Shown one piece after another: positions 1-6,061 of a stretch of DNA of 6,739 bases. Each line of letters begins with the position of its first letter. The stretch's first letter is position 1. This stretch comes from an uncultured Ruminococcus sp. (GTDB lineage Bacteria > Bacillota_A > Clostridia > Oscillospirales > Ruminococcaceae), in the NCBI GenBank assembly GCA_902782875.1, contig CACZPE010000098.1:1-6739 (forward strand). The letters run 5' to 3'. The position numbers and the translations under genes were made by a program. The notes below the pieces were generated by a model. The model searched no databases. It was not told where the DNA came from and was given only the letters and a program-made list of their open reading frames with translations.

Positions 1-2177
1 TCGGCAAGGCGGACAACTTCTGGGAGCACGGCAGCGGTCCCTGCGGCCCCTGCTCCGAGATACACTTCGACAGAGGCGAGGCATACGGCCCCTTCGAGAG
101 CTTTGAACAGGCAAGCGATGCAGACCGTATAATAGAGATATGGAATCTTGTATTCTCTCAGTTTGACAGTGACGGCAACGGCCACTATGCAGAGATGAAG
201 AACAAGAATATAGACACGGGCATGGGCCTTGAGAGACTGGCAGTCGCTATGCAGGGCGTTGACAACCTCTTTGAGGTGGATACCGTGCAGAACATAATGA
301 AGCACATCAGCCGCATAGCAGGCGTTGAGTACAAGAACGACGAAAAGACCGACGTATCGCTCCGTGTTATCACCGACCATATCAGAAGCACGACCTTTAT
401 GATAGGCGACGGCGTTACCTGCTCGAACACAGGCAAGGGCTACGTACTGCGCAGACTTCTCAGACGTGCTGCAAGACACGGCAGACTTCTCGGCATAAAG
501 AAGCCCTTCCTCTATGAAGTTGCTGACACCGTCATCAACGAGAATAAGGGCGCATATCCCGAGCTTGATGAAAAGCGCGAATACATAAAGAAGCTCATAC
601 TCACCGAGGAAGAGGCTTTCGCAAAGACCGTCGACGGCGGTATGGATATGCTCGGCAGGATACTTTCGGGCATCAGCGAGGGCGGCACTATTCCCGGCGA
701 GGATGTGTTCAGACTTTCCGATACCTACGGCTTCCCCTTTGACCTTACCAAGGAGATCGCAGAGGAGAAGGGCATCAGCGTTGACGAGGAGGGCTTCAGA
801 GCCTGTGTTGACGAGGCACGCAGACGTTCGAGAGAGGACAGGCTCGCAAAGGGCGGCTCTTCATGGGACGAGAGCGTACTAAGCTCGATAAAGCTTGAGA
901 AGACCGTATTCGAGGGCTACAGCGCAGATACATCTTCCGCTAAGGTGCTTGCTATATTCAAGGAGGGCGTATCCGTTGACAGCATCACCGAGGGCGATGA
1001 GGCAGTCATCGTGCTCGACCGCACACCTTTCTACGCTGAGAGCGGCGGACAGGTAGGCGATACAGGCGTTATAAGCATCGGCGAATCCGCATTTGCCGTA
1101 GCTGATACCCAGAAAAACGCAAACGGCGTATACCTCCACTTCGGTACCGCAGACAACGGCGGTATGTCCGTAGGCGATGAAGTTACAGCTAAGATAGATA
1201 CTGCACGCCGTCAGGCTATAATGAAGAACCACACCTCCCTGCACCTGCTTCAGGCTGCACTCAGAAAGGTGCTCGGCGATCATGTGCATCAGGCCGGTTC
1301 CTATGTTGATGACAAGAAGGGTCGTTTCGACTTCTTCCACTTTGAGGCTGTAAAGCCCGAGGAGATCGCAGAGGTCGAGGCTATAATAAACAAGAACATT
1401 ATGGATGCCATCCCCGTAACCATGCAGGAGATGCCCATAGAGGAAGCAAAGAAGCTCGGCGCTATGGCACTCTTCGGCGAGAAGTACGGAGATATCGTAA
1501 GAGTAGTCAGCGCAGGTGATGTTTCAGTTGAGTTCTGCGGCGGTACTCATGTTGACAATACTCTCAGACTCGGTCTGTACAAGATAACCTCCGAAAGCTC
1601 TGTAGCTGCAGGCGTAAGACGTATAGAATGCATCACCTGCAACGGTGTGCTCGAACTTCTCGACAGGTACGAAAAGCTCCTGCACAAGTCTGCTGCGGCT
1701 CTCAAGGCATCCTCCGTTGAGGATGTGCCCGAGCGCTGCGCTGCGAATATCGCACAGATCAAGGCTCTTGAAAAGGAAAAATCCGAGCTCGATGCACAGC
1801 TTGCAGCTTCCAAGACAGGCGACATCATGGCCGGTGCAAAGGAAGTCGGCGGCATAAAGATAAATGCGGTCACCGTGAAGGATGTGCCCAAGGCTGCGCT
1901 CAGAACTATGGGCGACGAGGCCAAGGACAAGTATCCCGACAGCATAGTGCTCTTTGCAGACAGCGAGGGCGGCAGCACCACATTCCTGTGTGTATGCGGC
2001 AAGAAGGCTGTTGAAGCAGGTGCCAACGCAGGAAAGATAGTAAAGGATACCGCAGCCGTTACAGGCGGTAAGGGCGGCGGAAGACCCGACAGCGCTATGG
2101 CGGGCGCAGGCGACAGCTCGCTTACAGACAAGGCTATAGAGGCATTTATGGATATAGCCGCTTCGTGCATAGGCTGA
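1..2177 (+). CDS. alaS: Alanyl-tRNA synthetase, 5'-truncated by the window edge
   Basis: This is cytosolic alanyl-tRNA synthetase, which charges tRNA-Ala with alanine and hydrolyses mischarged Ser- or Gly-tRNA-Ala. The reading frame is open from base 3 and gives 724 visible residues. From the N-terminal edge one sees the class II catalytic segment with GPCGPCSEI, then motif 3 as DTGMGLER (visible residues 71-78). The editing domain has the zinc-binding pair HTSLH (410-414, bases 1230-1244) and CGGTH (512-516, bases 1536-1550). The C-terminal DHHA1-type segment ends with a glycine-rich GGKGGGRPD (from residue 688). In E. coli AlaRS the corresponding histidines and cysteine lie about 153 residues later, so roughly 150 N-terminal residues are missing and the full protein would be about 877 residues, normal for the family. 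The frame is intact with no sign of decay. The TGA stop lies 22 bases before the next start, so the two genes probably share a transcript. Confidence 0.98.
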   Translation, partial: GKADNFWEHGSGPCGPCSEIHFDRGEAYGPFESFEQASDADRIIEIWNLVFSQFDSDGNGHYAEMKNKNIDTGMGLERLAVAMQGVDNLFEVDTVQNIMKHISRIAGVEYKNDEKTDVSLRVITDHIRSTTFMIGDGVTCSNTGKGYVLRRLLRRAARHGRLLGIKKPFLYEVADTVINENKGAYPELDEKREYIKKLILTEEEAFAKTVDGGMDMLGRILSGISEGGTIPGEDVFRLSDTYGFPFDLTKEIAEEKGISVDEEGFRACVDEARRRSREDRLAKGGSSWDESVLSSIKLEKTVFEGYSADTSSAKVLAIFKEGVSVDSITEGDEAVIVLDRTPFYAESGGQVGDTGVISIGESAFAVADTQKNANGVYLHFGTADNGGMSVGDEVTAKIDTARRQAIMKNHTSLHLLQAALRKVLGDHVHQAGSYVDDKKGRFDFFHFEAVKPEEIAEVEAIINKNIMDAIPVTMQEMPIEEAKKLGAMALFGEKYGDIVRVVSAGDVSVEFCGGTHVDNTLRLGLYKITSESSVAAGVRRIECITCNGVLELLDRYEKLLHKSAAALKASSVEDVPERCAANIAQIKALEKEKSELDAQLAASKTGDIMAGAKEVGGIKINAVTVKDVPKAALRTMGDEAKDKYPDSIVLFADSEGGSTTFLCVCGKKAVEAGANAGKIVKDTAAVTGGKGGGRPDSAMAGAGDSSLTDKAIEAFMDIAASCIG

Positions 2178-2199
2178 TTTTGACAGGAGAGTGACGGCT

Positions 2200-2628
2200 A
2201 TGGAATCTGCATTTGCTGTGGGATATCTGCTGTTTATCATCGCTATGCCTTTTGTATGGGGCTTTGTCTGCGACAAGATCGTCAGCAGCAAGGGCTATCC
2301 GAAGAATAAGAACCACGGATTTCTGTGGGGATTTTTCCTCGGGCTGATAGGCGTTATAGTATGTGCCTGCAAGCAGAACTATGTTGATCCCATGCTGTAT
2401 ATGAACAATATGTATTACCAGCCCGGAAACGGCGGTCAGCAGTACCCTCCTGCATACGGACAGGTGCCGCCGCCGAATTACGGTCAGGGCTATCCGCCGC
2501 AGCAGTATCAGTACGGGCAGCCTCAGTACATGCAGCCGCAGGCCCCTCAGTGGATGTGCCGCAGCTGCGGAGTATACAATGCACCTGATGCGAATTTCTG
2601 CTCACAGTGCGGAGCGAGAAAAGAATAG
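2200..2628 (+). CDS. Small membrane protein with Pro/Gln/Tyr-rich linker and C-terminal zinc ribbon
   Basis: The specific function is not recognised. The 142-residue protein has two hydrophobic helices (about residues 6-24 and 40-57) joined by a short basic loop (KGYPKNKNHG). A low-complexity stretch rich in Pro, Gln, Tyr and Gly follows (about 74-117). It ends in a four-cysteine zinc ribbon, CRSC then CSQC (Cys 120, 123, 134, 137), of the kind Pfam calls zinc-ribbon/DZR. With a short connecting loop the ribbon probably faces the cytoplasm and may bind a partner; that is inference. The ATG at 2200 is chosen because AGGAGA (2185-2190) sits 9 bases upstream. An in-frame GTG at 2191 directly abuts that site and is unlikely to be used. 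The gene follows alaS closely and is followed at once by a strong terminator, so it is likely the last gene of the alaS transcript. Confidence 0.85.
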   Translation: MESAFAVGYLLFIIAMPFVWGFVCDKIVSSKGYPKNKNHGFLWGFFLGLIGVIVCACKQNYVDPMLYMNNMYYQPGNGGQQYPPAYGQVPPPNYGQGYPPQQYQYGQPQYMQPQAPQWMCRSCGVYNAPDANFCSQCGARKE

Positions 2629-2634
2629 AATTCT

Positions 2635-2664
2635 AAAGCCCTGCTTTTCAGGCAGGGCTTTTAT
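2635..2664 (+). terminator. Strong intrinsic terminator after the zinc-ribbon gene
   Basis: A perfect 10-bp stem pairs AAAGCCCTGC (2635-2644) with GCAGGGCTTT (2652-2661) around a 7-base loop. The right arm runs into a short T tract (2659-2662). It starts 6 bases after the TAG stop. It should end the alaS transcript, but it lies only 11 bases upstream of the next gene's Shine-Dalgarno, so partial readthrough is possible. Confidence 0.9.
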
Positions 2665-2675
2665 ACAGGCAGATG

Positions 2676-2714
2676 AAAGGAGTGCATTCCCCCTGACGGG
2701 GAATGATCGCAATG
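2676..2714 (+). promoter_or_regulatory. Translation start region with a hairpin between Shine-Dalgarno and start codon
   Basis: AAAGGAG (2676-2682) is a strong Shine-Dalgarno but lies 29 bases from the ATG at 2712. Between them is a perfect 8-bp stem, CATTCCCC (2685-2692) with GGGGAATG (2698-2705), and a 5-base loop. If the hairpin forms, the single-stranded spacing becomes 2 + 6 = 8 bases, which is ideal for the ATG at 2712. The competing ATG at 2703 is buried in the stem and lies 20 bases from the Shine-Dalgarno. The weaker GGGGA (2698-2702), 9 bases before 2712, is an alternative ribosome site if the hairpin is open. The function is inferred from geometry only. Confidence 0.55.
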
Positions 2715-3227
2715 AACGATTTTTACGCTGAATATCTTGTGGAGAAGAATCCGACCGGAGCAGATACCGCCAAAAAGGTGCTCCTCGTTATCGGTATGAT
2801 CGTGCTGAGCGGTCTGCTGTTCGTATTCTTCGGGGTACTTTCCCTCGTACCTGTGGGATTTCTGCTCTACGGCGGATTTTATCTGCTTACAGGTCTTTCC
2901 ACCGAGTATGAATATATCATAACCAACGGATCTCTCGATGTGGACAAGGTGTCCGGACAGAGGAGCAGAAAGAGACTGATATCCACCGATATCAGCACAT
3001 TCACAGCTTTCGGAAAGCTGAGCGATGCTCCCGAGGCCCCCGCTGACTGCACTACGGTGCTTGCATCGGACAATACCGGCGGAGAGGATTATTTCGCCGA
3101 CCTCAAGCACGCTTCGGCAGGCAATGTGCGCCTTATCTTTTCCCCTAATGAAAAGATAGTCGAGGGAGTGGAGGTATTCCTCCCGAGACAGGTCAAGGCC
3201 GAATACAGACAGAAGTACAGCAGATGA
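2712..3227 (+). CDS. Two-helix membrane protein resembling the DUF6106 family
   Basis: No defined biochemical function is known to me. The predicted 171-residue protein has a short polar N-terminus (MNDFYAEYLVEKN) and two adjacent hydrophobic helices (about residues 22-40 and 42-60). A soluble domain follows, beginning TEYEYIITNGSLDVDKV and then a basic GQRSRKRL. That layout, and the pattern of an aromatic strand, NG turn, D-V-D-K and a basic cluster, recalls uncharacterised DUF6106 proteins of Ruminococcus-type bacteria and bacterial PH-like membrane proteins. The assignment is from memory and is not proven. The start at 2712 is preferred over an in-frame ATG at 2703 because of the Shine-Dalgarno geometry and the MNDFY-type N-terminus. 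The stop overlaps the next start as ATGA (3224-3227), so it is translationally coupled to the ABC ATPase. Any role in that transporter is only suggested by this coupling. Confidence 0.85.
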   Translation: MNDFYAEYLVEKNPTGADTAKKVLLVIGMIVLSGLLFVFFGVLSLVPVGFLLYGGFYLLTGLSTEYEYIITNGSLDVDKVSGQRSRKRLISTDISTFTAFGKLSDAPEAPADCTTVLASDNTGGEDYFADLKHASAGNVRLIFSPNEKIVEGVEVFLPRQVKAEYRQKYSR

Positions 3228-4318
3228 ACCTGACTGCTCACAGCCTTGCCGCAGGCTACAGGATAAGAAAGCAGATCCGTGTGATAATAGACGGCGCTGA
3301 GCTTGAAGTGAAAAGCGGAGAGGTAGTTGCTCTCATAGGTCCTAACGGATCGGGCAAGACCACTCTGCTCAAGACCCTTGCAAACAGGCTCGCCCCCCTC
3401 GGCGGCACCGTGTGTCTCGACAGCAGGGATATCTCCTCGATGACACAGAGGGATACAGCGTCACATCTTGCTATACTCACTACCGAAAGGATATCACCCG
3501 CCCTTGCCACCGCAGCCGATATAGTGGAGGCAGGGCGGTATCCGTATACGGATATGCTCGGAAGGATCACCGCAAAGGACAGAGAGGCAGTTATGAAGGC
3601 GCTCGCCACGGTACATGCCGAAGAGCTTGCGGATATGCCGTTCGATACCCTCAGTGACGGGCAGCGCCAGAGAGTTATGCTCGCAAGGGCTGTCGCCCAG
3701 GAGCCTGATGTGATGATACTTGACGAGCCTGCTTCATATCTCGACATACATCACAAGCTTGAGATACTCGCTATACTCAGGGGGCTTGCCGCAAAGGGCA
3801 TGGCTGTTATTATGTCGGTACACGAGACCGATCTTGCGATGAAGGCAGCTGACAGGCTGATATGCGTAAAGGACGGGCATATCGCGGCTCAGGGCACTCC
3901 TGCCGAGATATCCTCTTCGGATTTCATACCGCTGCTGTATGATATCCCGTCCTGCAGCTATGACAGTGTGAACGGCAGTGTGGAGCTTATGCGCACCGAA
4001 GGGGCTCCCCGGGTATTTGTAGTAGGTTCATGCGGCACGGCATCTGCGGTATACCGACAGCTGCGCCGTGAGGAGATACCCTTTGCGGCGGGGATACTCC
4101 GCACCAATGATATCGATCATCCGTGTGCGGCGGCGCTGGCGTGCGAAGTGATAAGCGCACCGCCCTTTGAGCCGCTGTGCGATGATATATATGAAAGAGC
4201 GCTTTCACTTGCCGCATCCTGCGGAAGGGTTATATTCACGCAGGAGGATCTCGGCAAATACGATGATAACAGACGGCTGTGTGATATGATACATGAAAGA
4301 GGCATATCCGTCGGATAA
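3224..4318 (+). CDS. ABC importer ATPase of the FecE/BtuD type with a C-terminal extension, probably for corrinoids
   Basis: This is the ATP-hydrolysing subunit of a class II (FecCD/BtuCD-type) importer, acting on the cytoplasmic face of the membrane. Its 364 residues hold Walker A GPNGSGKT (39-46), signature LSDGQRQR (143-150), Walker B VMILDEP (163-169), D-loop SYLD (171-174) and the switch histidine H200 in SVHETD. The usual Q-loop glutamine is not obvious; the region reads LAILTTER (82-89). A typical FecE/BtuD protein has about 250-260 residues. Here about 100 more form an extension (about 262-364) that starts with a Rossmann-like VFVVGSCGTAS and contains TNDIDHP and APPFEP. Similar extensions occur, as I recall, on some archaeal and clostridial BtuD-like ATPases. 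The next gene is cobS, so a corrinoid substrate is likely, but iron-siderophore import cannot be excluded. No permease or binding-protein gene is visible. There is no clear Shine-Dalgarno, so translation probably depends on the ATGA overlap with the upstream gene. Confidence 0.9.
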   Translation: MNLTAHSLAAGYRIRKQIRVIIDGAELEVKSGEVVALIGPNGSGKTTLLKTLANRLAPLGGTVCLDSRDISSMTQRDTASHLAILTTERISPALATAADIVEAGRYPYTDMLGRITAKDREAVMKALATVHAEELADMPFDTLSDGQRQRVMLARAVAQEPDVMILDEPASYLDIHHKLEILAILRGLAAKGMAVIMSVHETDLAMKAADRLICVKDGHIAAQGTPAEISSSDFIPLLYDIPSCSYDSVNGSVELMRTEGAPRVFVVGSCGTASAVYRQLRREEIPFAAGILRTNDIDHPCAAALACEVISAPPFEPLCDDIYERALSLAASCGRVIFTQEDLGKYDDNRRLCDMIHERGISVG

Positions 4319-4327
4319 GGACAGTAT

Positions 4328-5095
4328 ATGATAAAGCAGATCATATCGGCATTTTCCATGTACTCTGCGATACCCATGCCCATGATAGAATGGTCGGAGA
4401 AGAACAGACGCTATGCGCTCTGCTTCTTTCCTCTCGTGGGTGCGATAATCGGGGCTGCCGAATTTGCCGTACTTACAGCAGGGGCATATCTCGGCGCGGA
4501 AAAGCTGTTCATCGCGGCAGCAGCTGCTGCGGTGCCCGTGCTGATAACCGGCGGCATACATCTTGACGGGTATTGTGATATGTACGATGCGCTGTCATCA
4601 TGCGCGCCGAAGGAAAAGGCCCTTGAGATAATGCACGACCCAAGGATAGGTGCATTTGCGGCGATAAGGCTGGTGATATACCTTCTCGTGCAGACGGCGC
4701 TTTTCTATGCTGTATGCGGTACTGCTGCAGTACCCGTGATATGTACGGGCTTTGTCATGTCAAGGGCAATGAGTGCATTTGCGGCATATACATTCCCGTC
4801 GGCGGGCAATGGACTTCTGCACTGCTTTACGGGCGACGAGGAGAACAAACGCCGTGTATCCGCGGCGATAGTGCTGATAACAGCGCTCATAACTGCTGCG
4901 GCGTGTATATATCTTTCGCCTGTGTGCGGCACAGGTGCGGTCATCGGGGCTGTTATATCGTTTGTAAGATACAGGCTGACGACGATGAAGCGCTTCGGCG
5001 GCATAAACGGTGATATGGCAGGATGGTTCCTGCAGATATGCGAGATATATATTATGGCAGGGGCATATATATCACAGCTTGTAGTTGAGCGGTAA
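4328..5095 (+). CDS. cobS: Adenosylcobinamide-GDP ribazoletransferase (cobalamin synthase)
   Basis: CobS joins adenosylcobinamide-GDP to alpha-ribazole (or its phosphate), releasing GMP and giving adenosylcobalamin (phosphate). It is an integral membrane enzyme. The 255 residues match the family length, and the diagnostic motifs are present: GGIHLDGYCDMYDAL (75-89) with its acidic metal-binding residues, MHDPRIG (102-108), and FGGINGD (223-229). Several hydrophobic helices surround them (about 31-56, 61-76, 109-130, 134-150, 178-198, 200-215, 234-250). The start at 4328 has AAGGA (4317-4321) 6 bases upstream, overlapping the TAA of the ABC ATPase gene, so the two are in one operon. The partner CobU-like gene follows after a 96-base gap. 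CobT (phosphoribosyltransferase) and CobC (phosphatase) are not in the window. Confidence 0.96.
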   Translation: MIKQIISAFSMYSAIPMPMIEWSEKNRRYALCFFPLVGAIIGAAEFAVLTAGAYLGAEKLFIAAAAAAVPVLITGGIHLDGYCDMYDALSSCAPKEKALEIMHDPRIGAFAAIRLVIYLLVQTALFYAVCGTAAVPVICTGFVMSRAMSAFAAYTFPSAGNGLLHCFTGDEENKRRVSAAIVLITALITAAACIYLSPVCGTGAVIGAVISFVRYRLTTMKRFGGINGDMAGWFLQICEIYIMAGAYISQLVVER

Positions 5096-5096
5096 A

Positions 5097-5131
5097 AACA
5101 GGACATTGACAGTGCAGAACAGGACATTGAC
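5097..5131 (+). repeat. Two 14-bp direct repeats with a 21-bp period in the cobS-cobU gap
   Basis: AACAGGACATTGAC occurs exactly at 5097-5110 and again at 5118-5131, separated by AGTGCAG. The copies start 21 bases apart, about two helical turns, so a dimeric or paired protein could contact both on one face of the DNA. The first copy begins 2 bases after the cobS stop. The rest of the gap (5132-5191) holds the cobU ribosome site and no convincing terminator: the TTTTTT at 5170-5175 is not preceded by a hairpin. It may be an operator or simply a local tandem duplication. Confidence 0.8.
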
Positions 5132-5191
5132 CTCCCTGAATATCAGCACCGTAAATCAAATCCTGCAGCTTTTTTCAGAAAGGAATGACAT

Positions 5192-5569
5192 ATGAAACTC
5201 ATAACAGGCGGTACGGCACAGGGGAAGACCACATTTGCTGCGACTATATGCAAAAATATACTGAACGGTGCCGATGCGGATATAATATATCCCGAGTACC
5301 CTGCAGGATATGACTGCACGGATGACTGTCATATACTTGTAAGACGGCTTATTGAAGCAGGTATCGACCCTGTGGAATATTTCAGGGGCTATGCCGCTGC
5401 CTGTCCTGATATGGTGTATGTTTTTGCAGAGGTGGGCTGCGGGATACTTCCGCTTGACAGAAAAGAACGTGAATACCGTGAAGCCGTAGGGCGCGCGGGA
5501 TGCCTTATCGCAGAAAGGTCTGATGAGGTCTACAGGCTCATCTGCGGACAGGCTCAGAGGATAAAATGA
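5192..5569 (+). CDS. Short CobU-like adenosylcobinamide kinase/guanylyltransferase family protein
   Basis: CobU phosphorylates adenosylcobinamide and transfers GMP to it, giving adenosylcobinamide-GDP, the substrate of CobS. The 125 residues show the family's P-loop GGTAQGKT (6-13). The C-terminal block is clear: FAEVGCGILP (78-87), a charged RKEREYREAVGR (90-101) and the final CGQAQRIK. Enterobacterial CobU has about 180 residues, so the central part is much shorter. The H-x(n)-RP-x-x-W region that carries the guanylylated histidine in Salmonella CobU is not recognisable; only H47 is a candidate. Short forms of this kind are common in clostridia as I recall, and whether they do both reactions is uncertain. 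The ATG at 5192 has AGAAAGGA (5177-5184) upstream at suitable spacing. The TGA overlaps the next start. The position after cobS supports corrinoid salvage. Confidence 0.82.
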   Translation: MKLITGGTAQGKTTFAATICKNILNGADADIIYPEYPAGYDCTDDCHILVRRLIEAGIDPVEYFRGYAAACPDMVYVFAEVGCGILPLDRKEREYREAVGRAGCLIAERSDEVYRLICGQAQRIK

Positions 5570-5973
5570 TGATAAGGGAATACATAAACTACAATGAGGA
5601 TGAGATAATATCTCTCTATTCCGCAGTCGGATGGCAGGCATATACCGCCGACAGGACTGCACTCAGAAAAGGCTTTGAGAATTCACTCTGCGTGCTTGCC
5701 GACTATGAGGACGGAGAGCTTGCGGGCATAATAAGAGTTGTGGGTGACGGTTATACGATAGTATTCATACAGGATATACTGGTATATCCCGACAGGCAGC
5801 GGCAGGGGATAGGTACAGCCCTGCTGAAGGCCGTTCTTGACAGATACTGTAATGTGCGTCAGATCGAGCTTGTCACCGATGATACAGAGAAGACCAAAGC
5901 CTTCTACCGCTCGGCGGGATTTGCAGAGCTTTCGGAGATAGGGTGCAAGGGATTCATGAGGGTGGTACAGTAG
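5566..5973 (+). CDS. GNAT-family N-acetyltransferase, substrate unknown
   Basis: This is a 135-residue acetyl-CoA-dependent acyltransferase of the GNAT fold. Motif A is clear, with a beta strand IQDILVYP followed by the acetyl-CoA phosphate-binding loop RQRQGIG (77-83). Motif B ends in the usual FYRSAGF (113-119), where the Tyr often serves as general acid. The N-terminal part (IREYINYNEDEIISLYSAVGW) is typical of small Firmicute GNATs with the GW-x-x-Y/A-x pattern. Length is normal. The start is ambiguous: the ATG at 5566 overlaps the cobU-like stop as ATGA, while the next codon, ATG 5569, has better spacing (7 bases) from AGAGGA (5556-5561). Either way it is coupled to the cobU-like gene. 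No known step of corrinoid salvage needs an acetyltransferase, so its operon position may be incidental. Confidence 0.92.
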   Translation: MMIREYINYNEDEIISLYSAVGWQAYTADRTALRKGFENSLCVLADYEDGELAGIIRVVGDGYTIVFIQDILVYPDRQRQGIGTALLKAVLDRYCNVRQIELVTDDTEKTKAFYRSAGFAELSEIGCKGFMRVVQ

Positions 5974-5979
5974 ATATTT

Positions 5980-6010
5980 ATACGGCCGCTCATCAGCTAT
6001 GCCATATTTT
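5980..6010 (+). terminator. Weak possible terminator after the GNAT gene
   Basis: An imperfect hairpin begins 6 bases after the stop: ATA (5980-5982) with TAT (6005-6007), GGC (5984-5986) with GCC (6001-6003), and GCT (5988-5990) with AGC (5995-5997), around the loop CATC. Mismatches interrupt the stem. It is followed by TTT at 6008-6010. The stem is short and broken, so termination would be inefficient. Confidence 0.3.
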
Positions 6011-6023
6011 GATTACAAATGTG

Positions 6024-6061
6024 TTGGCATGCTTGCAAAATCCTGTATTATGTTGTAATAT
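6024..6061 (+). promoter_or_regulatory. Probable sigma-70 (SigA) promoter for the secreted-protein gene
   Basis: The AT-rich gap before the last gene holds two overlapping promoter-like pairs. The better one is TTGGCA (6024-6029), 16 bases, TATTAT (6046-6051), each box 5 of 6 to consensus. The second is TTGCAA (6033-6038), 17 bases, TAATAT (6056-6061), each 4 of 6. Either would give a leader of roughly 65-75 bases. The leader holds a short inverted repeat, ACCGT (6073-6077) and ACGGT (6089-6093), with no recognised regulator. Confidence 0.5.

Noticed and set aside
1524..2291. Long minus-strand open frames opposite alaS (also 1547-2170 and 879-1340)
   Set aside because: They lie fully or mostly antisense to a well-supported gene, have no ribosome site or recognisable domain, and arise from the codon bias of alaS.
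2682..2696. GTG at 2682 opening a tiny leader-peptide frame (4 codons to TGA)
   Set aside because: It overlaps the Shine-Dalgarno itself and has no ribosome site, so translation is not supported.
2629..2711. Cobalamin riboswitch ahead of the corrinoid cluster
   Set aside because: The stretch is only about 80 bases and consists of a terminator and a small hairpin; it is too short for the roughly 200-base riboswitch and no B12-box-like sequence was seen. The 96-base gap at 5096-5191 also lacks one.
4205..4561. Minus-strand open frame across the ATPase-cobS junction
   Set aside because: Antisense to two confident genes, with a composition typical of a shadow frame and no family resemblance.
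5166..5176. CTGCAGC followed by a T run as a terminator after cobS
   Set aside because: CTGCAG is a palindrome with no loop and no longer stem can be drawn, so it cannot act as an intrinsic terminator.
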